NCBI GenBank assembly: GCA_029948255.1
Contig: JALIZF010001756.1
Coordinates: 87,001 to 151,000, forward strand
Source of the DNA: Telmatactis stephensoni
Taxonomy: Eukaryota > Cnidaria > Anthozoa > Actiniaria > Isophelliidae
Direction: 5' to 3'
Length of the DNA stretch: 64,000 nt
Below the pieces are notes generated by a model. The model saw only the letters and a program-made list of their open reading frames with translations. It did not search any database and was not told the DNA's origin. This document shows, in pieces, positions 32,045 through 44,000 of the stretch (the stretch's first letter is position 1; every line of letters starts with the position of its first letter). Position numbers and translations under genes: made by a program.

Positions 32045-35000
32045 CTGAAAATTGTTCAAAATTCATTCAATTAATTTCAGAAAATATAAAATATTTGAGA
32101 TATAACGCGCGCGCTGATTGGCTGGCTACCATGTTTATATCAGAGGACAGAGACATGGTTCGCCCAAAAAACGTTGAAAATATTTTATAAAAGCAATATA
32201 AAACGATCGCTTAACAGTATACAAGCAGGTATATAACAAACTGTTGCGTCAATAGATGTCAATTAAAAGTTGAATCGAGGTTTTAAAAAAGAAGATTGTT
32301 CCCTGCTAGCAGAGTCTCCCACAGTTAAACTGAATAGGTAGACTCTGCCGGTCTAGGCCGTTTTCTGCGTTGACCATGCGCTCCGGTAACTTAGCAACGC
32401 ACGCGAACAACAAAAACACGATTTTATCATCCAATCACAAGATACCCTTTTCCCGTCAAAACCGGTTTTGAACCGGTTGGTTCGTCCATGAGCGGGATGG
32501 CCTTGAACTGCAGGAGACTCTGCTCGTAGGGAAAGAATATTAGGGGGTGTCAGTTTTACTTTTTTCATCTTCTAATCTTTGCTGTTCTGCTGCGATGTAT
32601 TCTCTTACGTCTGAAATACATGAACAAACAGTGTTGATTTGCGATATGAAAAATACAGTCATTTCAGAAAACGTTGTCGCTGCTCGGCCTCACTCTGACG
32701 TGACTCGACCGAAAGGGATGATAGGTAGAAATCAATGAGGCGACTACAAAATGCATATCTAATTAGTCATGCCGAGGACCTGAACCATCCACACCGCTCG
32801 CCAGCGAAGGTCTGCACTGTAAGCTTGAGGCATGATTAATTAGATATGCATTTTATAGTCGCCTTAGTGATTTCTACCGTCATCCCTTTCGGTCGAGCCG
32901 CGTAGGCTTCAGAACGATCAGCGACAACGTTTTCTGAAATGACTGTATAAATAATTTGAAATGAATTTCGTTGCGCGAAAAATTGTCGTTACAAATCGTC
33001 TTGTATGACAGCACCTTGCCTAGTGGAACATCACCTTTAGAGCATGCGCGCCTTTAAAGTAAGGTAAGGTACGCTTTATATATTATTCGTGCTACTCCTT
33101 AAACTCCTGAGAACTCCTTGAATGTCATTTACGTTTAAAAGGGCGCTTGAAAAGCCCTTGAATTTTAGAAATTCTGCTCAAACTCCTTGAAAACTCATTG
33201 AATTTATACTTTTAACAAAAACGTAAGGGATTTCAATGAGATGGGAACATAGAAATTCACTTTTTTCTTTTACATATAAGTCGGAAGGAAGTAGATGTCC
33301 GCAATTATTTCAGTAAAACCATTAGTAAAAAATCGGGTAACACTACTCCTTGAAAAATCGTTTTTGGGTACTTGAATACTCCTTGAGTTCTCCTGGAATT
33401 TTAAATTCATATCTCAGCACGAACTCTGATATTAATATATCCATGATGCATGAACGCTTCTTACCGGTTTCATCTTTTATGCGAATGGTGTTCTTAAAGT
33501 TCCCATTCAGGCAACACTTTGTAGAATCAGTACACTTTAGCTCCATTGAGAAGATCTCATCACTTTCCACTACTTCATCGTTGACAATAGTAAGGTTGCG
33601 ACAAATTCTAATGTCGTTTGGTCGAAACATCAGTTGGGTGTTATTAAGTTCAGCACTGAAATCTTTAGCCATTTCAGCTGTCCATTCAGTCGTGCTTTCA
33701 TGAAATACTAGTCTAAAAAAAGTTTTTTCGAATGTTAGTTCAGTATTTCGCAACAAGAAATTGATGTGTTCACAGCAAAGAAAGAAGGAGGTAGGAAAGA
33801 AAGAAAAGAATAAAGGAAAGAAAGAGATGTAGAGAAAAAAGAAAGAAAGAAAAGAAGGAGGGAAGCAAGGAAAGAGGCAAGATAGCAAGAAGAAAGGAAG
33901 CAAGGAAAGAAAGAAAGAAAGAAAGAAAGAAGGAAGGAAGAGAGAAGGGAGGGTAGGGAGGAAGGAATGGGTGAAAGGAGGAAGGGTGGAAGGGAGGAAG
34001 AAACTAAGAAGAGAGGGGAAATATAGAAGGAATAGAAGGTGAATGTATAAAAGCACTGACAAAGAGAGAGGAGGGGTGGGGACGAGAACCTTAAAACTGA
34101 AATGACACATACCTGACATTTACGGGGATATCATTCAAGCCAGTCTTGTTAACACAAACAGTAACAAAGCCAGAGTCCTCCTGAATGACGTACTTTACTT
34201 CCTCAAAATGGAAACATACTAGAAAACAAAGCAAATACAAATTGACAAAATATGAGATTAGAATGAGCGCACCGCGTCAGCTTCCTTGGAGACCAGCTTC
34301 TAGCTTTGCTTCTAGAAGCTGAAGGAACTACCGACGCTGAATGTAGTGTGTTACCTTTAATGTACTCACTAAGGCTGATATCGAACAAAAACAAAACAAA
34401 AAACAAGCTATCGATAAGCATTCTGGAAATGTTAGTATGAAACGTCATAAGGGTAATACTACCCATACTGCCTTTCGGGTAAGTGGCGTAGACTTGACAG
34501 CTTTTGCGCGCCTTCTTTTTTAAAAAATATGTGCAAATCAAACAATAGCAGTTACCTTTGTCGTTGTCAATGATTTTTATGGTTTTCACCATTGGTTGGA
34601 TTTTGGTGATGTCTGGCTCATCTGTGGTAATTTCAACCTTTACTGTTTCTGTTGCCTCAACGATGTCGTTATCAATTGGACAGAATTGAACACTCTTTTT
34701 GAACTCGTTTGGCATAAAGGTAATGTGCTCATCAATTGTTACAAAGTCACATGATTTTTTATTGCAAGTGACATTGAGACCAGGGTTCGCAGTAACAGGA
34801 ACGGTTCTTACTCTGTTCATGGAACAAAAGAAACATCTTTAGGGTTGAAAATCTTTCTGTGTGTCTATACTCTGATAGAAGCACAGATGCCCGGGGGGGA
34901 CTCCTATATATAAGAGGACGGGGATGCTCGTCGGAAATTTTGAAAATGACCCCTAATTAAAGGTACCTGAGTGGGAGTGGCAACAATTCATTTCTACCCC

Positions 35001-38000
35001 TAAAAGGTACCAATTCAAAAACAATAATAAAGAATTAAAGTAATGAAACACTTTAATTCAGATCATCGAATCGAAATCGTCCCTTTCATGCTTATTTTAG
35101 GTAGTTTATTTACCCCAAAACAGTCCCTAAAACGTACCAGCTATGTCTCTGGTAGTCCACTTAAGTCTGAGACACCCTAAAAGGTACCAGATTGCAGATT
35201 TTGACCCCTAAAAGGTACGACGAGCATCCCCGTCCATTTACGATCGGAGTCCCCCCCCCCGGCACAGATGACGTCAAAATGTGGTGGGAGCAAAAAGTAT
35301 GCCACAAGACGCAGACAAGCAGTTTTATTTGATTTATCTCATGTCAGCCAATAAGAGTGCTCAGTTACCTTACAGTGTGTGGTACAACAGATTGACCTTG
35401 GATCTTTACAAGAAGAAGTGAACTACACTTTGAATCTTCCTGAACCACGTCGTCAGTCGCATTCCAGCCAATCAGAACTAATTAAAAGTAAAAGACAATA
35501 ATATATTACCGTTAACATTTTTATGGAAATAGCTGATACTATACGATTTACTCTAGCTCCTGACTGACGGCTTTAAACGATGAAAATGCCAAGGTGTTCT
35601 GGCACATTCCTGTACTTTTGTACCAAACTCCTCGTCTTTACAATGGAGTGTAATTTTTGAGTTGTAGGAAAGGTCAAAGAACTAAGGACGAATGTTCTTC
35701 AGTGGCTGGTCTTGTAATGGCGAGAACACAATACAAATAATTGCAGAGTGCAATTTGATGTTAATTATCCGCCGATCATTAACATTTAAACCAATTAGAG
35801 AGCGCGTTATATTGAGAGCGTGCATAATCTTCTGTGACGTCACCCATGCGTCTGTGCCTTAATAACATACAGTTCTCGACCAATTAGAGCGCGTGAAATA
35901 TACTGCATGATTATTAAATCTATTAAATGTATCATCTTACCATCGTCGTTTCCAATGGCTACGACGACAACATTAGAGTTAACTTTGGTGCTTTTGTCAT
36001 CGCAGGTCAATGTAATGTTCAACGTCTCGTACTTCTTCTCGAACGCTTCATCATTGATAATTGGGACACAAACATTCGCCCCACCGCCACCGGGTACTAT
36101 GGCCACTGGAATTGGATCAGCAATGTAGTCTTTATTGTGTATGGCATCACTACTGCTTATGTTGGCACTGAAATAGATTTTAAAGTGATGTTACACGGGT
36201 CGATTCGCAACAACGATTTTCCGCGCAACACATGGTCAAATCGATAATTTTGCGTTAAAAGTTTTTAAAATTCATATCAAACATTTGCAACTTGTTCACT
36301 AAGCAAAAATATCGTTAAAAGTCGTTGCGCGGAAAATCGTTTTGAGGAATCGACCAGTGTAACATCACCTTTAAGTGAAATTTAGCAAATGAACCTTTGT
36401 AAATATAGCAGAGTTTTTATAGACATTACGGCACCGCCAAAAAACGGCCAGTTTCCCAGGTTTCCCACTCAAACGAAAATGTCTCTAATCACTAAAGTGT
36501 AACACAACCTACCTGCAAGACACTCCAAGATTTGTGTTTCCAGTGCTTGAGTCGATATAAAGACAAACTTGGGTGCAATTTTCCTGCACAATCTTCTCCG
36601 TTTCATTGAAAAACAACCGCACGTAATCTAAACAAAAAAGGAGAGTAGAGTAAATTTATTATCCACAAATAATTGAGACAAATCTAAAAGCAAAAGGAAC
36701 TATGACCTCTTCCTTCTGGCCGATTTCCATCATTTTTTGCGGCAATTCGAGAGAGTGTCGCTAGCTTGCTAGCGCTAGTGATCATGAGTAGCACACTTTC
36801 GTAAGTACGATGACAGCAAGCACTCTGTCGTTGATCGAAAGGCTTGTCATATCGACCTCCAAGACGGGGACTGGGGGGAAGGAGGGTAGGGGGAGGGGAA
36901 AAAATACTCACCGTCACCGTCATTGACCACGGTTACCATGGCAACACCCTTAACCACCACAGTTGTGTTCACTTCATCGGGACAAGTTAACGTTAAGCGA
37001 AACGTCCTTTTATGGTCTGTAGGAAGGTAGTTATCAAATATAGGGACACAAACAGTAGCACCCCTTCCATCCTTAGGAACGGTAACTGGTATAGTTGTAG
37101 CATTGTAATCTACGCCAGGTCTTGCCGATATTGCAGAAGGGATTACTCTGAAAACATAGAAATCAAAATTAGAACTCCACGTCAGGCGCGGATCTAGGAT
37201 TATCTTCAGGAGGGGGTGCACCGTCTTCAGGAGGGGGTGCACTATCATATAATTGGAAACTGCCGAGAGGATATTTTGGAGAAATATTGAGAAAAAAGGA
37301 CTCAAAGTCGTCTCAGGAGGGGGTGCGCACCCCCTGCACCCCTCCCCTAAACCCGCCCCTGCACGTTAATATTTACTTGTCAGCATTTTCAAAGTGTACA
37401 ACCTCACGATGCATTATCTTGTTTATCCTTAATATAAAATACGAAATAACTTGTATGCTTACTTGCAGTTAGTTGCAAGGGTTGGGTTTCCAGTACTCGA
37501 ATCAATATGAAGGCAAACTTGCGTCTCATTTTCTTTGACGGTTTTCTTAGTTTCATTCCAGAACAAGAGGACGAAATCTAGTGAGAAAAGTCGATAGATC
37601 TCAGTGTCGTTGTCAAGTTCCAGACATTGCAGCATGCATGCTACGTTTCTAACACGGTAACAACACGCACTGTCAATAAATTTTGGAGTTTTCACAGATA
37701 TCCAATGATGTCTTGAACAGTTGTGCGCAACTGGCTAAACGCAACAAGAAATCTCTTCGATCTCTCCGACACCTCTTTTATCTGGCTCAATCCGGCTCCC
37801 GTCCAGGCTTCACTTCCATTCAGATATGCAAAAATAACGATCCAATTAGGGAACCGTTTGGGATAAATACAGCCTAAAATATTGAAGGCGCCATTATGGA
37901 AACAGCTTTGTGCATTCTGCGCATGCTCCAATTACGTGCTATTACAAGATAAATTTTATGTAAACTTGGCCATGGTCACGCACAAAGCATCTAAGCGAGG

Positions 38001-41000
38001 CTTCAGGGTACAAATTGTAATAATCCTTTGTGTGCACCCTGGAGCCTCGCTTCAATGCTTTGTGTGTGACCATTGAACCGATGTATGGAAAATGGTGAAT
38101 AAACAGCCTAAAACACGATTGTAAAAAGACACGTTCTACTCACCAGCTGGATCGCTAACAATGGTTACCATGGCAATATTATTGGTGACTATGGCAACAT
38201 TTCTCTCGTCAGGACAAGTGAAGTTTACAGTGAAAGTCCTGTTGCCGTCGGTAGGAATGAGATTGTCGATTATTGCAACGTTCACGGTAGCTCCCACTCC
38301 GCCTTTTGGTATGTTAACTGAAGATGGTGTAAGTGAAGCATTGTAGTCTTTACCAGGGAAGGCTGTGATTGGTTGAACTGACACACTTCAAAATTAAAAA
38401 ATAGAAACAAATCTCAATTAACTTGTCAGTGCAATCAGGTGATGATCTCTTTGTATAAAAAAGCTTTCGTATGAGTGTGAAACGGACCGCGCCCTGCATG
38501 CCGTGTCTGCGCCGTGATATTTATAATAGAGCAGATTTCGTATGAGTGTGAAACGGACCTCGCCGTGCCGTAACCGTGTCAGTGACGTGATGTCTATAAA
38601 AACATTCGAAATTCCTGCCGTAACCGTGCCGTGACCGTGCGGTACAGTTTTCACAGTCATACGAAATCTACTCTAAGCATTCGAAACCGTGCTGTGCCGT
38701 AACAGTGTGAATCCGTACAGTACGCTTGCTCTAATTGGTGGAGAACCGTCTGTGATTACAGAAAACAATGCACGGATGACATCACAGAATCTAACTCGCT
38801 CTCTGATTGGTTGGAATATTACAACCAAATATTATGGTTCAATTTTTCCATTTGCCTGATGCATTCAGTTTGGTAACAACAGTCATTCAACTCGTCTTTG
38901 TCGACGTCGCAGTCTCGTGGTATGCCACATTTTGCCGTCATCTGTCATCTATTTTAAATTGCACTGAACCAAAGTGAATGATCACACTCTGTCTTGTTAT
39001 TGGCTAATTTAAGGCAATTACAAATTTCACACCAAAAAAGTATCCGTTATGACATACTATTAAAAAAATATGCCCTATGAAGTTATCGCCATAAAGTACA
39101 GTCATTGTACAATTTATAGAAGTACATTTTACCTGCAGTTTACAGAAAGAGCTCTTTCTCCAGTACTTGAATCGATTTTCAAGGAAACGCGCTTTGCATT
39201 CTCCATGACAGTCGTGTGGTTATTTTTCCAGAACAAACGAATGTAATCTAGAAAATTAAGTACGTGTATAATACGATGCGATGCTATACTATACGGTACG
39301 ATATAATCATGAAATGCTACACTACACAGCACAGCACAGCACTGTAAAGCACTGAAGTACACCACCTCACACCACACCTTCACACCTAACCACACCTAAC
39401 CACACTACACTACACTACACTACACTACACAATACTATACTACACAATACTGCACCACACCACACTACACTGCACTGCATTGCACCGCACCACACCACAC
39501 TGCACTGTACTAAACTGCACTGCACTGCACTACACCACACTACACCACGCCACACCACACTGCACTGCACAAGACAGCACAAGACAGCACAAGACAGCAC
39601 AGCACCGCACAGCACCGCACAAAACACTAACACAACAAAGCACTGCTTAACACAGCATAGTGCACAACACAGCACAACATTGCACATCACTGCACTGCAC
39701 TGCACTACTACACTAACTGGCGATGCGTAAGGCAAGGCAACTGACTAACAAAAAGAAAAGCCGTCCACGAGTTCACTCAATTACAAATATACAACGTGGA
39801 AAAGGTTTGCTATTATATACCTGTAGTTGTTGGGTAAATATTTGGTGTATAAGTACTACCAAAACAGTTCTCAATTCTGTATATTATAAAATATTTTGTT
39901 TTGGGTTTCAGATCAGTGAATTTAACTGTAATGTTTGCTTCTGTGGAATTCTTTTTGAGGATGAGCGTAGAGCCTTGTCTCTCATACAAGTCCATATAGA
40001 TCTTGCTGATTGCGGCATCCTTATCGGTATAGGCAGGGATACCAAAATAGCACTCAAAGCTCGTCGGAAGATGATTGAAACAAGAAGGATTTAGAAACCT
40101 TGGTTTTTGATAATCTGGAAAACAAAAATGTTGTGTTAAGGGTGTAATGACGTATGTCGTTGCTGTGGAAAGGTTGCTATGCAAAATAGGATCCTAAATT
40201 GTCCGGCAAAATTTAATATAGGCACACGCGCGCGCGTTTTTGGCGGGAATCAAATGATTCCCGGTATAGAGCGGTGCACACCTGACAAAAAGGGACTAAT
40301 TTTCGTTCTTGCTACGTATGCGCGGGACACTTTACCTTTTTTTAAAAAGATAAAATCTTTGGCGGTTTTAGTCAAAACTAAATGTTTTTAATATTTATTA
40401 AATTAATTTACAGCCTTTTCTTCAAAGCCAAGCATGGGATGATATTTGCATTATTCGCTCGATTTGGACATTCAAAAATTCATATTAAATTTAGGAGGCC
40501 ATTCTTAAAATGCATGCTTGACATTATGGACCTTGATCTCAAGATTAATTGAATGTATTTCAAATTCTCCAATAATATACATTGCTAAAGAAAATTCTGC
40601 GAAAATCAGAAAAAAATCACGATTAAGTCGAGACTCAATCACGATTCAATCACGTTAGTTTGTATCACGCACGCGCATGTACTGATTCTGCCCCAGGTCT
40701 ACTCACTAATATCGTATAAATAATGATATCCACCGCTAAGCATCCACAGATTAAGCCGATTCTCGGGAGCAGCACAGTAATAACGTTTGGTGGCATAACA
40801 TCTTCTTTGGCCACTAAATAGAGTTGAACACTTGAACATTTCTTTGAATGCTGTGCAGTTTGAGAAGTGCTTTACAATTCTTGTAATCGTATGCTGAACT
40901 CCATTTTCATCTGTCGTGTTTTCGTGGTCACTGGCGTTAAACTTTATCACTTTTCCTTCATGGGACCTTATTGAATAATATGATAATAATCATCATTTCA

Positions 41001-44000
41001 TCGTCATCATATTGATAATCCAACTTGTGCCACTGGCGTTAAACTTTATCATTTTTCCTACCGCGGACCTTATTGAATAATATAATCATCATCATTTCAT
41101 CGTCATCATATTGATAATCCAACTTGTGTGTGTATGTATGTGTGTGTGTGAGGAGAATAGTTTTCTAGAATGTAATGACCACATGGGTCGTATTATTGCT
41201 TTAAGAGAGACATCATCTTAGACATTATCTAAGACTATGTAATGGACCTGAATTTCACTCACTAAAGATATACTAGGGGAAATAAGTTCTTGTTCTACTT
41301 CATTACCGTTCACGGGGTTTATCTGGATTATCGAAGTAGGTTTGTCTTATCGATCGATTGATGAATCAATCAATCAGTCCGTCAGTCCGTCAGTCCGTCA
41401 GTCCGTCAGTCCGTCAGTCCGTCAGTCCGTCAGTCCGTCAGTCCGTCAGTCCGTCAGTCCGTCAGTCCGTCAGTCCGTCAGTCCGTCAGTCCGTCAGTCC
41501 GTCAGTCCGTCAGTCCGTCAGTCAATCAGTCAATCAGTCAGTCGGTCAGTCGGTCAGTCGGTCGGTCGGTCGGTCGGTCGGTCGGTCGGTCGGTCGGTCG
41601 GTCGGTCGGTCGGTCGGTCGGTCGGTCGGTCGGTCGGTCGGTCGGTAAGTCAGTCAGTCGGTCGATCTGTCAGTCGGTCGGTCGGTCGGTCGGTCCGTCT
41701 GTCTGTCTGTCCGTCCATTTAAAGATTAACCAATAAATTTCATGGCTTACCACTTATGGCCCAGTGCAGGGCCAGTTGATTTACACTCAAATGTAAGATT
41801 TCCAGGTATAAGTGGAGCGGACATCTTCATGGTCATCTTTAATGTCTTAGGACCTTCTAAATGAAACAAAACCAAAAGTACATAAATAGAAGTACATTTT
41901 CCTTATTGATAATGTATGAGAGGAATCAAATTTATTCTAAATTTCAGGGTCTTAATTCACTAAAATTAATATCTCTCAATGTTATGCCTATAAAAACCAA
42001 AAAAAAATTAACCATTTACTTTCATGTGCTCCAATTCTGACGCCAACTCGCATACAGATTTTGTTGTGCCAAGTTTTTGGATGAATTCGAATGTACTCTG
42101 CAAAAAATGGTCTTAGTGTGTACTGTCTCGGCGAATTGCGGTCCCAGTTGCCAGCAAAAACCTGTGAATAACAATGATTAAGTCAACATTTACACTGGTC
42201 GGGATAAACTTTAAAACGCATGTCTTTTCCATTTCTATAATTAAGAAAAAACTGTTACAATCTCAAGATGATGATCTAAAAGGGTGTCTCAATTAGATTT
42301 TTATAGATTTTATTATTAAAGTGACCCTATTTGTCAGCCATGCCTCTGTAAAACCGAGCGAAAGTCAAAATACAAAATAAAAAAAACGTTTTCCTAGCCT
42401 GTGTTGGTGGTCTGCGGTTTTTGGGCGGAGGATTCCGTGTTTGATAGCTGATCAAAACAAAACACGCGTGACGTTGGAAGAACAAACAATCGTACTCGTG
42501 TTTGGTGTATTACATCAAACACGGTTTTTGGCCAATCAGAGCGCGTGTAAGTACTATCCCAATTATTTTATAAAGTGTTATCATACATATTTCATGACAA
42601 TACCTTAATAGATCCATTCCGAGCTAAATAGTCGCTCCATGTATTTAGTCCAGTTTCTGCCCTTGCAATCTCCGTATAATATGACAATGTGTATGACGTC
42701 ACCCATTGGTCTGCATTTGGGCTTCCTTTTGTTTCAATGCCTGGAAATTATATATTGGTTATTTCGTAAAAGAAGATTCAGGATGATTACAAATCATCGT
42801 TAATAGCTCCATTTATGCGAGACGCGAAATAGAACGTGCCTTACAGAACCAATCAGAGCGCGCGTAAGATTCAATGACGTCATCTATGCGGGTGTACTGC
42901 AATAACACATGGCTCTCGTCCAATCAGAGGGCGCGTGATATAACAATGATTATATAAAGTTTATTACTTCTTTCTCGTTATTATCTACAAAAAACGCAAA
43001 TTTAACGCAGGTTTATGGGCTTCAGACTCATTTGGGATGGGACGAGGGGGGATGGGCTCATGATGCAGGTATTAGGGGTGGGGAGGGGTTCGAGTTTTGA
43101 TTTGTTCACTTACCAACAAAAAGTTCACCGCTGAACGAATCGAACTGAACGTATTGCTCTTGGTCTTGTTTGTCGGCGCACCAGAATTTATTTGAACTAA
43201 AATAAATACGTTGAGCATTTTTAGCTTCCAAACCCGCTGCTGTACTCGACGCTTTAATAGAAAATGAATCCTGGTCGAAAACCTGGTAGCTTCTACTTTG
43301 ATAATCTGACCAAGACAAGAACAGAAAAGAATTTAAGATATAGAGATAAAACCACCAAAAAGTTTGAATGTTTTTTTACCACAAAGTACAGTATGTCCTC
43401 GGTGACTCCTCCTCTCCTTCCTTTCGGCTTGAATCCCCGAGGACGCACATCGTACCCAATATGAACAAACATTGTCCCATTGACCGTAAAAACAGAGATC
43501 GAAATACCACTTGGGTACACTGGTAGTAGAGTGATGGCACTTAATCCGTGAAATAGATATTAGTCTAACAGACATTAGTAGACACTATTTCCATTGTTTT
43601 CTTTTGGTTTGATTAGACTATTAGACACTGACTATAGATTTTGTTTCACGGATTAAGTGCCATCACTCTAATATTGGATGTTCAAATGTTTTACCTTAAA
43701 ACTTGGCCTTGTAAGCCCAATCCGCAAGTGATTTAAAAAATTATGACATATGAGATGGCATTGAAAGGACTAACCTATCACTGTCCCATAAAGCTCAAAT
43801 CGTAGAGCAACTTTATTATTTTTGGTTAATGGGTACAAGCGAGTATACAATGCTGGGTAGTTCTTATTGAAGTTGTGCTTGACAACGGTATTATTGTCGA
43901 AATTTCCTTGGAAAACCTAGAGATAAGACGTAGAAATGTTAATTTGACGATTGGATAATTTTGCACAACAATTTGTAAATAAAAGTAGTGTTTCAGCACA

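Larger units (their letters stand above)
33465..39247 (-). other. receptor exons 16-25: array of five Calx-beta domains
   Basis: Five repeats of a two-exon module. The short exon (106-115 bp) encodes the first strands, for example YVRLFFNETEKIVQENCTQV, VIQEDSGFVTVCVNKTG and VVQEDSKCSSLLLVKIQGQ. The long exon (227-257 bp) encodes the rest, with the acidic loops expected for calcium: GKDYNASLTPSSV, VPIINDEAFEKKYETLNIT and CPIDNDIVEATETVKVEIT. Every module starts and ends in phase 1 with an internal phase-2 intron. Modules 1-3 share the IDSSTGN/IDSSTGE motif and are the more recent duplicates; 4 and 5 have diverged. Calx-beta domains bind Ca2+ in Na/Ca exchangers, integrin beta-4 and sponge aggregation factor, and here probably stiffen a calcium-dependent stalk. 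Confidence 0.85.
39821..41856 (-). other. receptor exons 13-15: Ig-like and fibronectin-III-like domains
   Basis: Exons 41751-41856 and 40707-40966 encode an Ig-like domain with the core Cys (NLTFECKSTGP), the core Trp created across the splice junction (GHKW|SHEGK) and a second Cys in MFKCSTLF. They are followed by a Cys- and Tyr-rich extension (RRCYATKRYYC). Exon 39821-40114 encodes a fibronectin-III-like domain: SFECYFGIPAYT, then NITVKFTDLKPKTKYFI and IENCFGS, the usual L-x-P-x-T-x-Y and N-x-x-G pattern. Both are probable beta-sandwich spacers between the lectin head and the Calx-beta stalk. Confidence 0.65.

Noticed and set aside
32353..32568. 71-codon minus-strand frame overlapping receptor exon 26
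   Set aside because: It runs through the exon donor into repeat sequence in a different frame; the exon itself has better-supported splice sites and phase.
33765..34119. Leu/Phe/Ser-rich minus-strand frame that looks like a membrane protein
   Set aside because: Reverse translation of a purine tract; the true Calx-beta exon begins only at 33712.
39415..39735. Cys/Val-rich minus-strand frame
   Set aside because: Low-complexity CACTA/CAGCA repeat in an intron.
41378..41520. Regular 8-bp repeats as a CRISPR-like array
   Set aside because: No spacers; a simple tandem repeat in animal DNA.
41342..41722. SVRQSVSP and GRSV repeat frame as a possible secreted repeat protein
   Set aside because: Minisatellite; no signal peptide, no splice sites, and it lies within an intron of the receptor gene.
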